In this document: in pieces, positions 27,458 through 36,531 of the stretch
Layout: every line of letters begins with the position of its first letter
Numbering within the stretch: the first letter of the stretch is position 1
Origin: JAZKHT01 sp040385245
GTDB taxonomy: Bacteria > Pseudomonadota > Alphaproteobacteria > Rhodobacterales > Rhodobacteraceae
NCBI GenBank assembly: GCA_040385245.1
Contig: JAZKHT010000008.1
Span: 410,176 to 474,175 of the forward strand
Reading direction: 5' to 3'
DNA length: 64,000 bases
Translations under genes and position numbers: made by a program
Notes under the pieces: generated by a model
Database searches by the model: none
Told to the model about the DNA's origin: nothing
Seen by the model: only the letters and a program-made list of their open reading frames with translations

Positions 27458-28759
27458 ATGTCTGCCCAACGCCAACGCAATTTCCTGTTCCGTCACCGGG
27501 ATTTCGGCCTGTTTTGGGCCGGGATGCTGCTGGTCAACACCGCCGTCCAGATCGAGGCGGTGACAATTGGCTGGCAGATCTATTCGCTGGGCCGCGAAAC
27601 CCGGTCCATCGGTGAAAGCGCGTTTCTGGTCGGCATGGTGGGCCTTGCGCAGTTCGTGCCGTTGTTCGCGCTGACGCTGTTTGCCGGATCGCTGGCCGAC
27701 CGGATGTCGCGCCGCCGCATCGTGATGGTCAGTCTGGCGGTAGAGGTGCTGTGTGTTCTGGGGCTGGGGTCTGTCGCCTTGGACCCTGCCCCGCATATCC
27801 CGTCGATCTTTCTGATTGCGGCCGTCTTTGGCGCAGCGCGGGCGTTCCTGTCGCCCGCCGCAAGCGCGCTGGTGCCGATGCTGGTGGCCAAGGCCGACAT
27901 GCCGCAGGCGATTTCGCTGAAATCCCTCAGCTGGCAGGCGGCGGTGATCGTCGGGCCCTGGCTGGGCGGGATGCTGTGCGCGATATCAACCGCGACGGCC
28001 TATGGCACGACGGCGGCGCTGTATGTGGGCGGCATGGCCATCATCGCGCTGATGCGCGCCAACACGACGCCCGTTCGCCAGCCCGGCAGCCAGATTGCCC
28101 AGATCAAAGAGGGTCTGGTTTATGTCTGGCAGAACAAGATCATCTTTGGGGCCATCTCGCTCGACCTGTTCGCGGTGCTGCTGGGGGGCGCGACCGCGCT
28201 GTTGCCGGCATTCGCCAGCGATATCCTGAAGGTCGGTCCCGAAGGGTTTGGCCTGCTGCGGTCCGGCCCTGCCATTGGTGCGGTGATCGTTGCGCTGATC
28301 CTTGCGCGTTGGCCGCTGAAGCGGCGGGCGGGTATCCGCATGTTCTGGGCAGTGGCCGCATTTGGCGTGGCGACGGTGGTGTTCGGTCTGTCCAAATCCA
28401 TGCCCCTTTCGATTGCGGCGCTGGCCGTGCTGGGGGCGGCCGACATGGTGTCAGTCTATGTGCGCCAGACATTGGTGCAGATCGTGACGCCCGATCACAT
28501 GCGGGGCCGCGTGTCGTCGGTGTCGGGCCTGTTCATTTCCGGCTCCAACGAGTTGGGCGAGTTTGAAAGCGGCGTCGTCAGCCGGCTGATCGGCCCGGTG
28601 GGGGCTGCGGTCTTTGGCGGCATCGGGACGATCATCGTCACCGGCACATGGGCCTGGATGTTCCCCGCCCTGCGCAAGGCGGACCGGCTGGACGGTGCCG
28701 ATGACGCGGTGACGGAAACCATCCGGCTCCAATCGCTGACCGCACCCGCCAGCATCTGA
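27458..28759 (+). CDS. MFS transporter (EntS/TetV-like)
   Basis: 433-residue major facilitator with about 12 membrane spans. The A-motif-like loop GSLADRMSRRR lies between spans 2 and 3, and RGRVSSVSGLFISGSNELGEFESG near span 11 is typical of the enterobactin-exporter-like (MFS_3) branch. It probably exports a small molecule or siderophore. Follows guaA closely and may be co-transcribed. Confidence 0.85.
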   Translation: MSAQRQRNFLFRHRDFGLFWAGMLLVNTAVQIEAVTIGWQIYSLGRETRSIGESAFLVGMVGLAQFVPLFALTLFAGSLADRMSRRRIVMVSLAVEVLCVLGLGSVALDPAPHIPSIFLIAAVFGAARAFLSPAASALVPMLVAKADMPQAISLKSLSWQAAVIVGPWLGGMLCAISTATAYGTTAALYVGGMAIIALMRANTTPVRQPGSQIAQIKEGLVYVWQNKIIFGAISLDLFAVLLGGATALLPAFASDILKVGPEGFGLLRSGPAIGAVIVALILARWPLKRRAGIRMFWAVAAFGVATVVFGLSKSMPLSIAALAVLGAADMVSVYVRQTLVQIVTPDHMRGRVSSVSGLFISGSNELGEFESGVVSRLIGPVGAAVFGGIGTIIVTGTWAWMFPALRKADRLDGADDAVTETIRLQSLTAPASI

Positions 28760-28784
28760 CCCCCGCACCGAAAAGGACGCACGC

Positions 28785-29666
28785 GTGCCCCAGACCCACC
28801 GCCCCCTTGCCGCCGCCCTGTGGATGAGCGGGGCCATCTTTTCCTTCACCGCCATGGCCATCGCAGGCCGCGCGGTGTCGGCCACGCATGACACGTTCGA
28901 GATCATGACATGGCGGTCGCTGGTGGGGTTTGCACTGGTATTGTGCATCGCAGGCCCGATGGGGCGGCTGCGCGACATCCGCACCGACCGGATGGCACAG
29001 CATCTGATCCGCAACCTGTTTCATTTTTCGGGCCAGAACCTGTGGTTCTGGGCGCTGACCATGATCCCCTTGGCGCAGGTCTTCGCGTTGGAATTCACCT
29101 CGCCCATCTGGGTGATCCTGTTGTCGCCAATTGTCTTGGGCGAACGGCTGACGCCGCCGCGGATGATCGCGGCGGGATTGGGGTTCGTGGGCATCTTGAT
29201 CGTCGCGCGCCCGGATTTCGCCGCCCTTGACCCCGGCGTGATCGCTGCTGCCGGATCGGCGGTCTGCTTTGCTGCGTCGGTGCTGATGACCAAGGCGCTG
29301 ACCAAGGGCGAAAGCATCGTGTCGATCCTGTTCTGGTTGACCCTGATGCAGTTCTGCTTTGGCCTGATCACGGCGGGGTTTGACGGGACGATCCACTTAC
29401 CCACAGCACACACCCTGCCATGGCTGGCGCTGATCGGCATGGCGGGAGTGTTGGCGCATCTGTGCCTGACCACCGCGCTGTCGCTCGCCCCGGCCAGTTT
29501 CGTCGTGCCGATCGACTTTGTCCGCCTGCCGGTGATCGTGGTTGTCGGCATTGTCCTTTATGCCGAACCGGCCGACCCATTGGTTCTGCTGGGGGCTGGC
29601 ATCATCTTTCTGGGCAACTGGATCAATATCCGGGCCGAAACGCGCAAGCGTGCCAAAGTTGTATAA
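28785..29666 (+). CDS. DMT-family (EamA) transporter
   Basis: 293-residue protein with ten predicted membrane spans in two EamA repeats, for example the second repeat DPGVIAAAGSAVCFAASVLMTKAL and the terminal VLLGAGIIFLGNWINIRAE. Start is GTG 28785 preceded by AAAAGGA. Expected role is export of amino acids or metabolites; the substrate is not predictable. Confidence 0.85.
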   Translation: MPQTHRPLAAALWMSGAIFSFTAMAIAGRAVSATHDTFEIMTWRSLVGFALVLCIAGPMGRLRDIRTDRMAQHLIRNLFHFSGQNLWFWALTMIPLAQVFALEFTSPIWVILLSPIVLGERLTPPRMIAAGLGFVGILIVARPDFAALDPGVIAAAGSAVCFAASVLMTKALTKGESIVSILFWLTLMQFCFGLITAGFDGTIHLPTAHTLPWLALIGMAGVLAHLCLTTALSLAPASFVVPIDFVRLPVIVVVGIVLYAEPADPLVLLGAGIIFLGNWINIRAETRKRAKVV

Positions 29667-29695
29667 ATCACGTCTTCGTGACGCCGCGTTAAGAA

Positions 29696-29725
29696 TTGAC
29701 CTTTGCCACATTTGCAACCTAGCGT
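29696..29725 (+). promoter_or_regulatory. Candidate promoter of the FadL-like gene
   Basis: TTGACC (29696-29701), 18-nt spacer and TAGCGT (29720-29725) lie about 50 nt before the start codon. A small hairpin TCACG-TCTT-CGTGA just upstream may end the preceding transcript. Confidence 0.3.
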
Positions 29726-29773
29726 CGTTCAGGTTGCGGCTGTGGGGACAGTTGCGCGGGAGGAGATCAGGGG

Positions 29774-30880
29774 ATGCAGATGAAGGGTTTACTATACACG
29801 ACGGCCACGCTGGCGCTGTGCGCCTCGGCCGCCGGGGCCGCCGGGATCGAACGATCGCGTCTTCCCTATGCCGCGCTGTTCGAACAGGGGCGCTATGTCG
29901 AGCTTGGCTTTTCGCATGTGACGCCCAGTGTGTCGGGCGAATACACGGGGCCGTTTCCCGGCCTTGGTGGCAGCGCCACGACCGGCAATATGGCGGAAAG
30001 CTATACCGCGTTGACGTTCGCCTATAAGGCCGACATCAACGACAAGCTGGCATATGCGGTGTTCATCAACACCCCCTATGGCGCGGATGCGTTGTATCAA
30101 CAGGGCTTCTACACCGGGCTTGAGGCGCATTGGTCCAGCACGCAGATTGCGACGGTGGTGAAGTACAAGGCGACCGACCGGATTTCGGTTTACGGTGGCT
30201 TACGGTACGTGGAATCCAAGGCCAACATCATCATTCCGCCCTCGCTGCTAGGCGGTTTCACCTATACGGCGGATGGTGAAAAGGATGGCCGGTTCGGCTA
30301 TACCATCGGTGCCGCGTACGAAATCCCGGATATCGCGCTGCGGGTCGGCCTGACGTATGAAAACGCCATCACCCACAAGTTCGACACCGCCGAAAGCTTT
30401 GGCGCGCCACCTGTCACGACCACGACCTCCGTGACCATGCCGCAAAGCCTGACGCTGGATTTCCAAAGTGGTGTGGCCAAGGACACGCTGGTGTTCGGTT
30501 CGATCAAATGGGCCGAATGGTCGGTGTGGGAAGTGCGCCCGCCGATCTATGACGGCGTCATGAGCGACTCGATTACCGAATTCGACAATGACGTGATCAC
30601 CTACCAACTGGGCGTGGGCCGCAAGTTGAACGACAATCTGTCGGTCTTCGCGCGTGTGGGTCATGAAAAGGCCAATGGGGGCAGCGCATCGCGCCTGTCG
30701 CCCACCGATGGCCAGACCAGTTTCGGCATTGGCGGCACATGGCGTCAGGACAAGATGAAGATCACCGCTGGCATTGAATATGCAAAGCTGGGTGACGCCA
30801 CCACGGGCGCGCCGACGCTGACCGAATTCAGCAACAACAGCGCTGTCGGCTTTGGCCTGTCGGTCGGCTACAATTTCTGA
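29774..30880 (+). CDS. FadL/OmpP1-type outer-membrane transport protein
   Basis: 368-residue outer-membrane beta-barrel with an N-terminal signal peptide (LYTTATLALCASAAGA) and a C-terminal Phe after SVGYN, the usual BAM signal. Alternating hydrophobic strands and an early PYAALFEQGRYVELGFSHVTP region match FadL relatives, which bring in long-chain fatty acids or hydrophobic compounds. It is shorter than E. coli FadL (about 420-446). Followed by a clear terminator, so monocistronic. Confidence 0.8.
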   Translation: MQMKGLLYTTATLALCASAAGAAGIERSRLPYAALFEQGRYVELGFSHVTPSVSGEYTGPFPGLGGSATTGNMAESYTALTFAYKADINDKLAYAVFINTPYGADALYQQGFYTGLEAHWSSTQIATVVKYKATDRISVYGGLRYVESKANIIIPPSLLGGFTYTADGEKDGRFGYTIGAAYEIPDIALRVGLTYENAITHKFDTAESFGAPPVTTTTSVTMPQSLTLDFQSGVAKDTLVFGSIKWAEWSVWEVRPPIYDGVMSDSITEFDNDVITYQLGVGRKLNDNLSVFARVGHEKANGGSASRLSPTDGQTSFGIGGTWRQDKMKITAGIEYAKLGDATTGAPTLTEFSNNSAVGFGLSVGYNF

Positions 30881-30900
30881 TCCGGCCCAATTCCAACACA

Positions 30901-30924
30901 GGCCCCGCCCCAACCGGCGGGGCC
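30901..30924 (+). terminator. Intrinsic terminator of the FadL-like gene
   Basis: GGCCCCGCC / GGCGGGGCC 9-bp perfect stem, loop CCAACC, followed by TTTGCC, 20 nt after the stop codon. Confidence 0.75.
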
Positions 30925-30994
30925 TTTGCCATTTTCTGCGTGAACTCTGCCCCGTCCGGCGCTATCAGGGCCACAGGGGCAAGAGGGCAGACCG

Positions 30995-31861
30995 ATGATC
31001 TACACCACAGGCGCAGACTTCCGCGCGGCACCGGCCAAGCGGGTGCTGCTGTTCGGCATGTCGGGCCTTGGCAAGACGCATCTGTCAAACCTGTTGCGTG
31101 ATGCGGGGGGGTGGTTTCACTACTCCATCGATTACCGCATCGGCACGCGCTACATGGGCGAATACATCGCTGACAACTTCAAGCGCGAGGCGATGAAAGT
31201 GCCTCTTCTGCGCGAGTTGTTGATGACCGACAGCGTCTATATCGCGTCCAACATCACCTTCAACAACCTGGCCCCCCTGTCCACCTATCTGGGCAAGCCG
31301 GGCGACCCTGCGCGCGGCGGCGTGCCGTTTGACGAATATCTGCGCCGTCAGGCCCAGCATCACGACGCCGAGGTGGCGGCTCTGTTGGACACGCCCCGCT
31401 TTATCGAGCGTGCGCGCGACATCTATGGCTATTCCAACTTTGTCTGCGACTCCGGCGGCTCGATCTGCGAGGTGGTGACGCCTGACAATCCCGCCGATCC
31501 GGTGATGAAAACCCTGTCCGACAACCTGCTGCTGGTCTGGATCAAGGGCGCCGATGCCCACCGCGCCGATCTGGTGCGCCGTTTCGACAAGGCACCCAAA
31601 CCGATGTATTACCAGCCCGATTTCCTGCGGCAGGTCTGGCATGACTTTCGCCATATGGGCGGGGACGAGGTTCCCGAAGACAAGGTCGACCCTGATGCCT
31701 TTCTGCGCTTTGGCTATGCGCGCCTGCTGGATCACCGCCAGCCGCGCTATGCCGCGATGGCGCGCTGGGGCGTGACCGTCACCGCTGAAGAGGTGGCGGG
31801 GGTCACTTCGCCCCAAGGCTTTGCTGACCTGATCGCCCGCGCGCTGGACCGGGCGGCTTGA
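30995..31861 (+). CDS. Conserved P-loop ATPase of unknown role
   Basis: 288-residue cytoplasmic protein. Walker A is LLFGMSGLGKTHLSNLL at about residues 18-34. A Tyr/Arg-rich region follows (HYSIDYRIGTRYMGEYI), and a Walker B-like hydrophobic strand is seen at LLLVWIKG. The nucleotide kinase-like fold suggests a small-molecule or protein kinase or ATPase, but no specific family is recognised. It precedes metA by 54 nt. Confidence 0.7.
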   Translation: MIYTTGADFRAAPAKRVLLFGMSGLGKTHLSNLLRDAGGWFHYSIDYRIGTRYMGEYIADNFKREAMKVPLLRELLMTDSVYIASNITFNNLAPLSTYLGKPGDPARGGVPFDEYLRRQAQHHDAEVAALLDTPRFIERARDIYGYSNFVCDSGGSICEVVTPDNPADPVMKTLSDNLLLVWIKGADAHRADLVRRFDKAPKPMYYQPDFLRQVWHDFRHMGGDEVPEDKVDPDAFLRFGYARLLDHRQPRYAAMARWGVTVTAEEVAGVTSPQGFADLIARALDRAA

Positions 31862-31915
31862 TCGACGCCGCCACCGCGCATAGATACCCGTTTTCGAATA
31901 TGTGAGAGACCGCCG

Positions 31916-32833
31916 ATGCCCATCACCCTGCCCTCGACCCTGCCCGCCTTTGACGTTCTGCGGAACGAAGGCGTCATGGTCATGTCGCCGGAGCGGGCGC
32001 AAAGTCAGGAAATCCGCCCCCTGCGGATCGGTCTTCTGAACCTGATGCCGAAGAAGATTCAGACCGAAAACCAGTTTGCCCGCCTTATCGGGGCGACGCC
32101 GCTGCAGATTGATTTTCATCTGATCCGCATGTCGGAGCACCAGACCCGCAACACCGCCGCCGAACACATGGCCACCTTTTACCGCCCCTTTCAGGAGGTG
32201 AAGGATGAAAAGTTCGACGGGCTGATCATCACCGGCGCACCTATCGAACATCTGCCCTTCGAAGAGGTCACCTATTGGGACGAGCTGTGTGAGGTGATGG
32301 ACTGGACCCAGACCAACGTGCAATCCACCTTTGGCGTGTGCTGGGGCGGCATGGCAATGATCAACCATTTCCATGGCGTGAAAAAGCACATGCTGGACCA
32401 CAAGGCGTTCGGATGCTTCCGCCACCGCAACCTGTGCCCCACTTCGCCCTACCTGCGCGGGTTTTCGGATGATTTCGTGATCCCCGTCAGTCGCTGGACC
32501 GAGATGAAGCAGGCCGAGATTGACGCGGCCCCCGGTCTGATCACACTGCTGGGTTCAGACGAGGTTGGCCCCTGTCTGGTCGAAGATCCGGGCCACCGCG
32601 CGCTCTATATCTTCAACCACTTTGAATATGACAGCGACACGCTGAAACAGGAATACGACCGCGACGTGTCCAATGGCACGCCGATCAACGTGCCGCTGAA
32701 CTATTACCCCGATGACGATCCCGCGATGCCCCCCCTCAATCGCTGGAGAAGTCACGCGCACCTTCTATATGGCAACTGGATCAACGAGATTTACCAGACA
32801 ACGCCCTATGAGATTGACGCGATTGGCACTTAG
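31916..32833 (+). CDS. metAA: Homoserine O-acyltransferase MetA (acetyl-type predicted)
   Basis: 305-residue enzyme of methionine biosynthesis. Catalytic triad residues fall at the expected numbers: Cys142 (FGVCWGG), His235 and Glu237 (FNHFEYD). Residue 111 is Glu in TGAPIE; in characterised MetA proteins Glu111 favours acetyl-CoA and Gly111 favours succinyl-CoA, so this is predicted to make O-acetylhomoserine. The upstream gap is 54 nt, and I see no SAM-II riboswitch, which often precedes metA in alphaproteobacteria. Its 3' end overlaps the next gene by 26 nt. Confidence 0.92.
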   Translation: MPITLPSTLPAFDVLRNEGVMVMSPERAQSQEIRPLRIGLLNLMPKKIQTENQFARLIGATPLQIDFHLIRMSEHQTRNTAAEHMATFYRPFQEVKDEKFDGLIITGAPIEHLPFEEVTYWDELCEVMDWTQTNVQSTFGVCWGGMAMINHFHGVKKHMLDHKAFGCFRHRNLCPTSPYLRGFSDDFVIPVSRWTEMKQAEIDAAPGLITLLGSDEVGPCLVEDPGHRALYIFNHFEYDSDTLKQEYDRDVSNGTPINVPLNYYPDDDPAMPPLNRWRSHAHLLYGNWINEIYQTTPYEIDAIGT

Positions 32834-33764
32834 CATCCTTGTCGCCGCCACCGTGGTCGGGGGGTGCGCTGCACTGACCGACCGGCGGGCCGATGCGCGC
32901 GAAGAGGCAGCCGAACTGGCCTATCCCCCCACGGGGCAGATGATCGACGTGGGCGGTGTCACAATCCACGCGCATGTGCAGGGCACCGGTCCCGATCTGG
33001 TGCTGATCCACGGCGCATCCGGCAACACGCGCGATTTCACCTATGCGCTGGTGGATCAACTGGCCAAGCGCTACCGCGTCATCGCCTTTGACCGCCCCGG
33101 CATGGGGTGGTCTGACCCTTTGCCGGACGGGGACATCAGCCCGACCGGTCAGGCGCAAATTCTGGCCGCCGCCGCCGATACGCTGGGCGTGCGCGATCCT
33201 ATCGTTCTGGGCCACAGCTATGGCGGGGCGGTTGCGATGGCCTGGGGCCTGCTGCACCCCGATGACACCGGCGCGCTGGTGATCGTATCGGGGGCCACCA
33301 TGCCCTGGCCCGGCGGTCTGGGCGGCTGGTATGCCATCGCCGCCAGCCGCATCGGCGCGGCGACAGTCATTCCCGCCGTCACCGCCTTTGCCCCCACAGC
33401 GCGCACCGCCGCCGTGGTCGGTACGATCTTTGCGCCCGACCCGGTTCCCGCCGGCTATGCCGATTATGTGGGCATCGGTCTGACCCTGCGCCGTGATGCG
33501 CTGCGGGTGAACGCGCGGCAGGTGGGCGGGCTGAAGCCATACCTCGCGCAGATGCTGCCGCGCTATGGGTCGCTGACCCTGCCCGTCGAACTGATCCACG
33601 GCATGGCAGATACCACGGTTCCCGCCCGCATCCACGCCATCCCGCTGGCGGGGCTGTTGCCGAATGCCCATCTCGACCTGATCGAAGGGGCCGCCCACAT
33701 GCCGCACCACAGCCACGCCGACCGGGTGATTGCCGCCATCGACCGTGCCAACGCCCGCCGCTGA
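32808..33764 (+). CDS. Alpha/beta hydrolase lipoprotein
   Basis: 318-residue secreted hydrolase. ATG 32808 gives MRLTRLALSILVAATVVGGC, a lipoprotein signal with lipobox VGGC. Nucleophile elbow is GHSYGG, the oxyanion region LIHGASGNTRDF, and catalytic Asp/His are likely in HGMADTTVP and GAAHMPHHSH. The start lies inside metA, implying translational coupling. Substrate unknown (ester or lactone). Confidence 0.85.
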   Translation: MRLTRLALSILVAATVVGGCAALTDRRADAREEAAELAYPPTGQMIDVGGVTIHAHVQGTGPDLVLIHGASGNTRDFTYALVDQLAKRYRVIAFDRPGMGWSDPLPDGDISPTGQAQILAAAADTLGVRDPIVLGHSYGGAVAMAWGLLHPDDTGALVIVSGATMPWPGGLGGWYAIAASRIGAATVIPAVTAFAPTARTAAVVGTIFAPDPVPAGYADYVGIGLTLRRDALRVNARQVGGLKPYLAQMLPRYGSLTLPVELIHGMADTTVPARIHAIPLAGLLPNAHLDLIEGAAHMPHHSHADRVIAAIDRANARR

Positions 33765-33821
33765 CCGATTGCGCCCGCAGCCCCAATCGCCATACTGCCC
33801 CCAATCAGTGCAAGAGGTGAC

Positions 33822-34691
33822 ATGATGGACCTGCCCTTTGACGGCGCGATCAGCCGCTACTTCAAGACCGGCGCGCCAAAGCCGATCCGCAAGGCGATAG
33901 AAAATGGCGGCAAGGATGACATCCTGACAACATCCTATCCCTACCGCGAAGAGATGAAGGGCAAGGCCTATGACGCCCGGATGGAGGGGCTGCAACGGCA
34001 GCTTGTCCGCCTGCAGGCCGACGTCAAGGCCAGCGGAAAACGCCTTGTCGTCGTGTTCGAAGGCCGCGATGCCGCAGGCAAGGGTGGCACCATCGACGCG
34101 GCACGCGAAAACCTGAACCCCCGCGTGGCCAGCGTGGTTGCCCTGCCGAAACCGACCGACCGAGAGGCGGGCCAATGGTATTTCCAGCGCTACATCGACT
34201 GGTTGCCAGCGGCGGGTGAAATCGTGCTGTTCGACCGCAGCTGGTACAACCGCGCCATGGTCGAACATGTCTTTGGCTTCTGCACCCCCGATCAACGGGC
34301 CAAGTTCTTTCGCCAACTGCCTGATTTCGAACGGATGATCGTGGACGAGGGAATCATCCTGATCAAACTGTGGCTTGAGGTCGGGCGCTCCGAACAACTG
34401 CGCCGCTTTCTGGCCCGTGAACAGGACCCGCTGAAACAATGGAAGCTGTCGCCCATCGACATCGAAGGGCTGGCGAAGTGGGATGATTATTGCGCCGCGA
34501 TTGACGAGACGATGGAAAAGACCCACCTGCCCCACGCGCCCTGGACGGTGGTCCTGTCGGACGACAAGAAACGCGCGCGCCTTGCCGCGATCCAGACCAT
34601 CCTGCTGGCGGTGGATTACGCCGGAAAGGACACCGACCTGATCGGGGTGCCTGACCCCGCGATCTGCGGCGGGCCGGACCTGCGCGATTAG
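33822..34691 (+). CDS. ppk2: Polyphosphate kinase 2
   Basis: 289-residue PPK2-family kinase transferring phosphate between polyphosphate and nucleotides. Walker A is FEGRDAAGKGG (about 79-89), and Walker B/lid motifs are DRSWYNRAMVEHVFGF and KLWLEVGRSEQ. The single-domain length suggests class I or III. Start may be either of two tandem ATGs (33822/33825), with AAGAGGTGAC just upstream. The TetR gene begins on the base after its stop. Confidence 0.93.
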   Translation: MMDLPFDGAISRYFKTGAPKPIRKAIENGGKDDILTTSYPYREEMKGKAYDARMEGLQRQLVRLQADVKASGKRLVVVFEGRDAAGKGGTIDAARENLNPRVASVVALPKPTDREAGQWYFQRYIDWLPAAGEIVLFDRSWYNRAMVEHVFGFCTPDQRAKFFRQLPDFERMIVDEGIILIKLWLEVGRSEQLRRFLAREQDPLKQWKLSPIDIEGLAKWDDYCAAIDETMEKTHLPHAPWTVVLSDDKKRARLAAIQTILLAVDYAGKDTDLIGVPDPAICGGPDLRD

Positions 34692-35306
34692 ATGAAACGC
34701 GGCTATCACCATGGCAATCTGCGGCAGGCGCTGGTCGAGGCGGCGCTGTCGCTGATCGAGGAAAAAGGCCCCCAGGGCTTTACCCTGTCCGAGGCGGCAA
34801 AGGCCGCCGATGTCACCCCCGCCGCCGTCTATCGCCACTTTGCCGGGCGGGATGAGTTGCTGGCCGAGGTGGCGCGGCAGGGCTATGACATCTTCGCCGC
34901 CCTGATGGACTATGCCTACAACGACGGCCAACCGACGGCGCTTGCCGCGTTCGAGGCGACAGGCCGCGCCTATCTGGCCTTTGCGCGCAAATACCCCGGG
35001 CATTACATGGCGATGTTCGAATCCGGCCTGTCCTTCAACGCCCACCCCGATCTGGCTCTGGTGGCCCAAAAGGCCCGGTCAGTGCTGGAAAAGGCGGCGC
35101 TTGCGCTGTCCGATCAGATGCCGCCCGAAAAGCGCCCGCCCCCCAGCATGTTTTCGGCACATATCTGGGCGCTCAGCCACGGCGTGGTTGAATTGTTCAT
35201 GCGTGGCAGCCCCGGCGCGAAATCTGCCTTCGCCCCCGAAGACCTGCTCGAGGCCGGGATCGGCATCTACCTGCGCGGCCTTGGCCTGTTGCCCCCCGAT
35301 CGTTAG
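34692..35306 (+). CDS. TetR/AcrR-family regulator with WHG-type C-terminal domain
   Basis: 204-residue repressor. N-terminal HTH: LRQALVEAALSLIEEKGPQGFTLSEAAKAADVTPAAVYRHFAGRDEL. The C-terminal ligand domain (AYLAFARKYPGHYMAMFES, AHIWALSHGVVELF) is of the WHG (TetR_C_33) type. It abuts ppk2 with no spacer, so it is probably co-translated and might autoregulate that pair. A perfect 3'-end stem-loop repeat follows. Confidence 0.85.
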   Translation: MKRGYHHGNLRQALVEAALSLIEEKGPQGFTLSEAAKAADVTPAAVYRHFAGRDELLAEVARQGYDIFAALMDYAYNDGQPTALAAFEATGRAYLAFARKYPGHYMAMFESGLSFNAHPDLALVAQKARSVLEKAALALSDQMPPEKRPPPSMFSAHIWALSHGVVELFMRGSPGAKSAFAPEDLLEAGIGIYLRGLGLLPPDR

Positions 35307-35313
35307 GGACCCC

Positions 35314-35332
35314 GATCTTTCTGCGAAAGATC
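35314..35332 (+). repeat. 3'-end stem-loop repeat, tetR side
   Basis: GATCTTTCTGCGAAAGATC: 7-bp perfect stem, loop CTGCG in gene sense, 7 nt after the tetR stop. Both arms carry a compensating change (TTT/AAA with C:G) relative to other copies, so the stem is preserved. Confidence 0.6.
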
Positions 35333-35349
35333 ACGCCGCACCCGGTCGG

Positions 35350-35431
35350 CTTTTTCTTCGCACAAATACTCAATGCCCGGTCAAGGCAGGTCGGCGCGTT
35401 GGGTATTTATCTGATTTTTCGCAGAAAAATC
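35350..35431 (-). repeat. Composite 3'-end repeat after the ABC ATPase gene
   Basis: On the minus strand the stem-loop GATTTTTCTGCGAAAAATC (35431-35413) sits 2 nt beyond the stop. After 41 nt comes the box GAGTATTTGTGCGAAGAAAA (from 35371 downward). Same order and spacing as the copies after sseB and kdsA. Confidence 0.65.
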
Positions 35432-35433
35432 GG

Positions 35434-36531
35434 TTAGCGGAACAGGACCAACGCCCCCGGTGACCAGCCGACGCGGGCGCGGGTGCCGATGTCCAACACG
35501 GGTCTGCCAAAGACGTTGCGCATCGATATGCGCACGGGGGCCTGCGTGCCGTCGATGCGCACATCGTAATAGGTCATGTCGCCGTAATAGACGACCTCCT
35601 CGACCGTGGCCATGCTTTCGCGGTCTGCCGCGGTCTGTCCGTCATACAGGATGGTCAGCGTTTCGGGGCGGAACCCCACAGACGTGCCCTGCCCCGTTGC
35701 AGCGCCCGGTGCCTGCTTTGCGTCCAGTGTCAGACGGCCAAACCCCTGCGCCTCGACCTCGATCGCGTCGCCGGATTGGCCGGTCACCTCGGCGGGCAAA
35801 AAGTTCATGGTGCCGATGAAATCCGCCACCTTGCGGCTGGTCGGGCGGCGGTACAGCGTTTCGGGGTCGGCCAGTTGCGCAATTTCGCCTTCGAACATCA
35901 CGGCGATGCGGTCCGACATCACCAGTGCCTCTTCCTGATCATGCGTCACAAGGATGAAGGTGATGCCGACCTGCCGTTGCAGTTTGATCAGTTCGACCTG
36001 CATCTGTTCGCGCATCTTTTTGTCCAGCGCGGACAGGGGTTCATCCAGCAGCAGCACCTTTGGTTTCAGGATCAGGGCACGGGCCAGTGCCACGCGCTGG
36101 CGCTGCCCCCCCGACAGGGCATGGGCGGCGCGGTTGCCATAGCCTTTCAGCCCGACCATTTCCAACGCCTCGACGACCGCCTTGGCCTTGTCGGCGGCAG
36201 AACGCGGATCGCGGCGCAGGCCAAAGCCGACGTTCTGTTCCACCGTCAGGTGCGGAAAGATGGCATAGCTTTGGAACACCATGTTGGTGGGCCGCTGGTT
36301 CGCGGGCACCCCGGCAGTGTCCTTGCCGTCGATCAGCACGACACCGGACGAGATATCTTCGAACCCCGCGATGGTGCGCAGCAGGGTGGTCTTGCCACAG
36401 CCTGATGGCCCCAGCAGCGAAAAGAACTCGCCCGCGCGGATGGTCGCGGTGATGCCGCGCAGCGCGTGGTAATCGCCGTAATATTTATGGACATCCCGGA
36501 ATTCGATCATGGTGCGTGCGTCACTGGTCAC
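35434..36531 (-). CDS. Polyamine-type ABC transporter ATP-binding protein (PotA-like)
   Basis: 365-residue ABC ATPase with C-terminal TOBE domain. Walker A GPSGCGKTT, signature LSGGQRQRVALARAL, Walker B VLLLDEPLSAL, switch His in LVTHDQEEAL. Length and TOBE place it in the spermidine/putrescine/Fe(III)-type importer family. Start GTG 36531 overlaps the permease stop (GTGA); ATG 36510 (MIEFRDVHKYYG) is the alternative. Confidence 0.88.
   Translation of the reverse strand: MTSDARTMIEFRDVHKYYGDYHALRGITATIRAGEFFSLLGPSGCGKTTLLRTIAGFEDISSGVVLIDGKDTAGVPANQRPTNMVFQSYAIFPHLTVEQNVGFGLRRDPRSAADKAKAVVEALEMVGLKGYGNRAAHALSGGQRQRVALARALILKPKVLLLDEPLSALDKKMREQMQVELIKLQRQVGITFILVTHDQEEALVMSDRIAVMFEGEIAQLADPETLYRRPTSRKVADFIGTMNFLPAEVTGQSGDAIEVEAQGFGRLTLDAKQAPGAATGQGTSVGFRPETLTILYDGQTAADRESMATVEEVVYYGDMTYYDVRIDGTQAPVRISMRNVFGRPVLDIGTRARVGWSPGALVLFR

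Noticed and set aside
31862..31915. SAM-II riboswitch before metA
   Set aside because: Only 54 nt are available and I cannot draw the expected pseudoknot from the sequence.
32781..35069. 762-aa minus-strand frame opposite the hydrolase, ppk2 and tetR genes
   Set aside because: Spans three well-supported plus-strand genes and gives a repetitive His/Gly/Gln-rich product.
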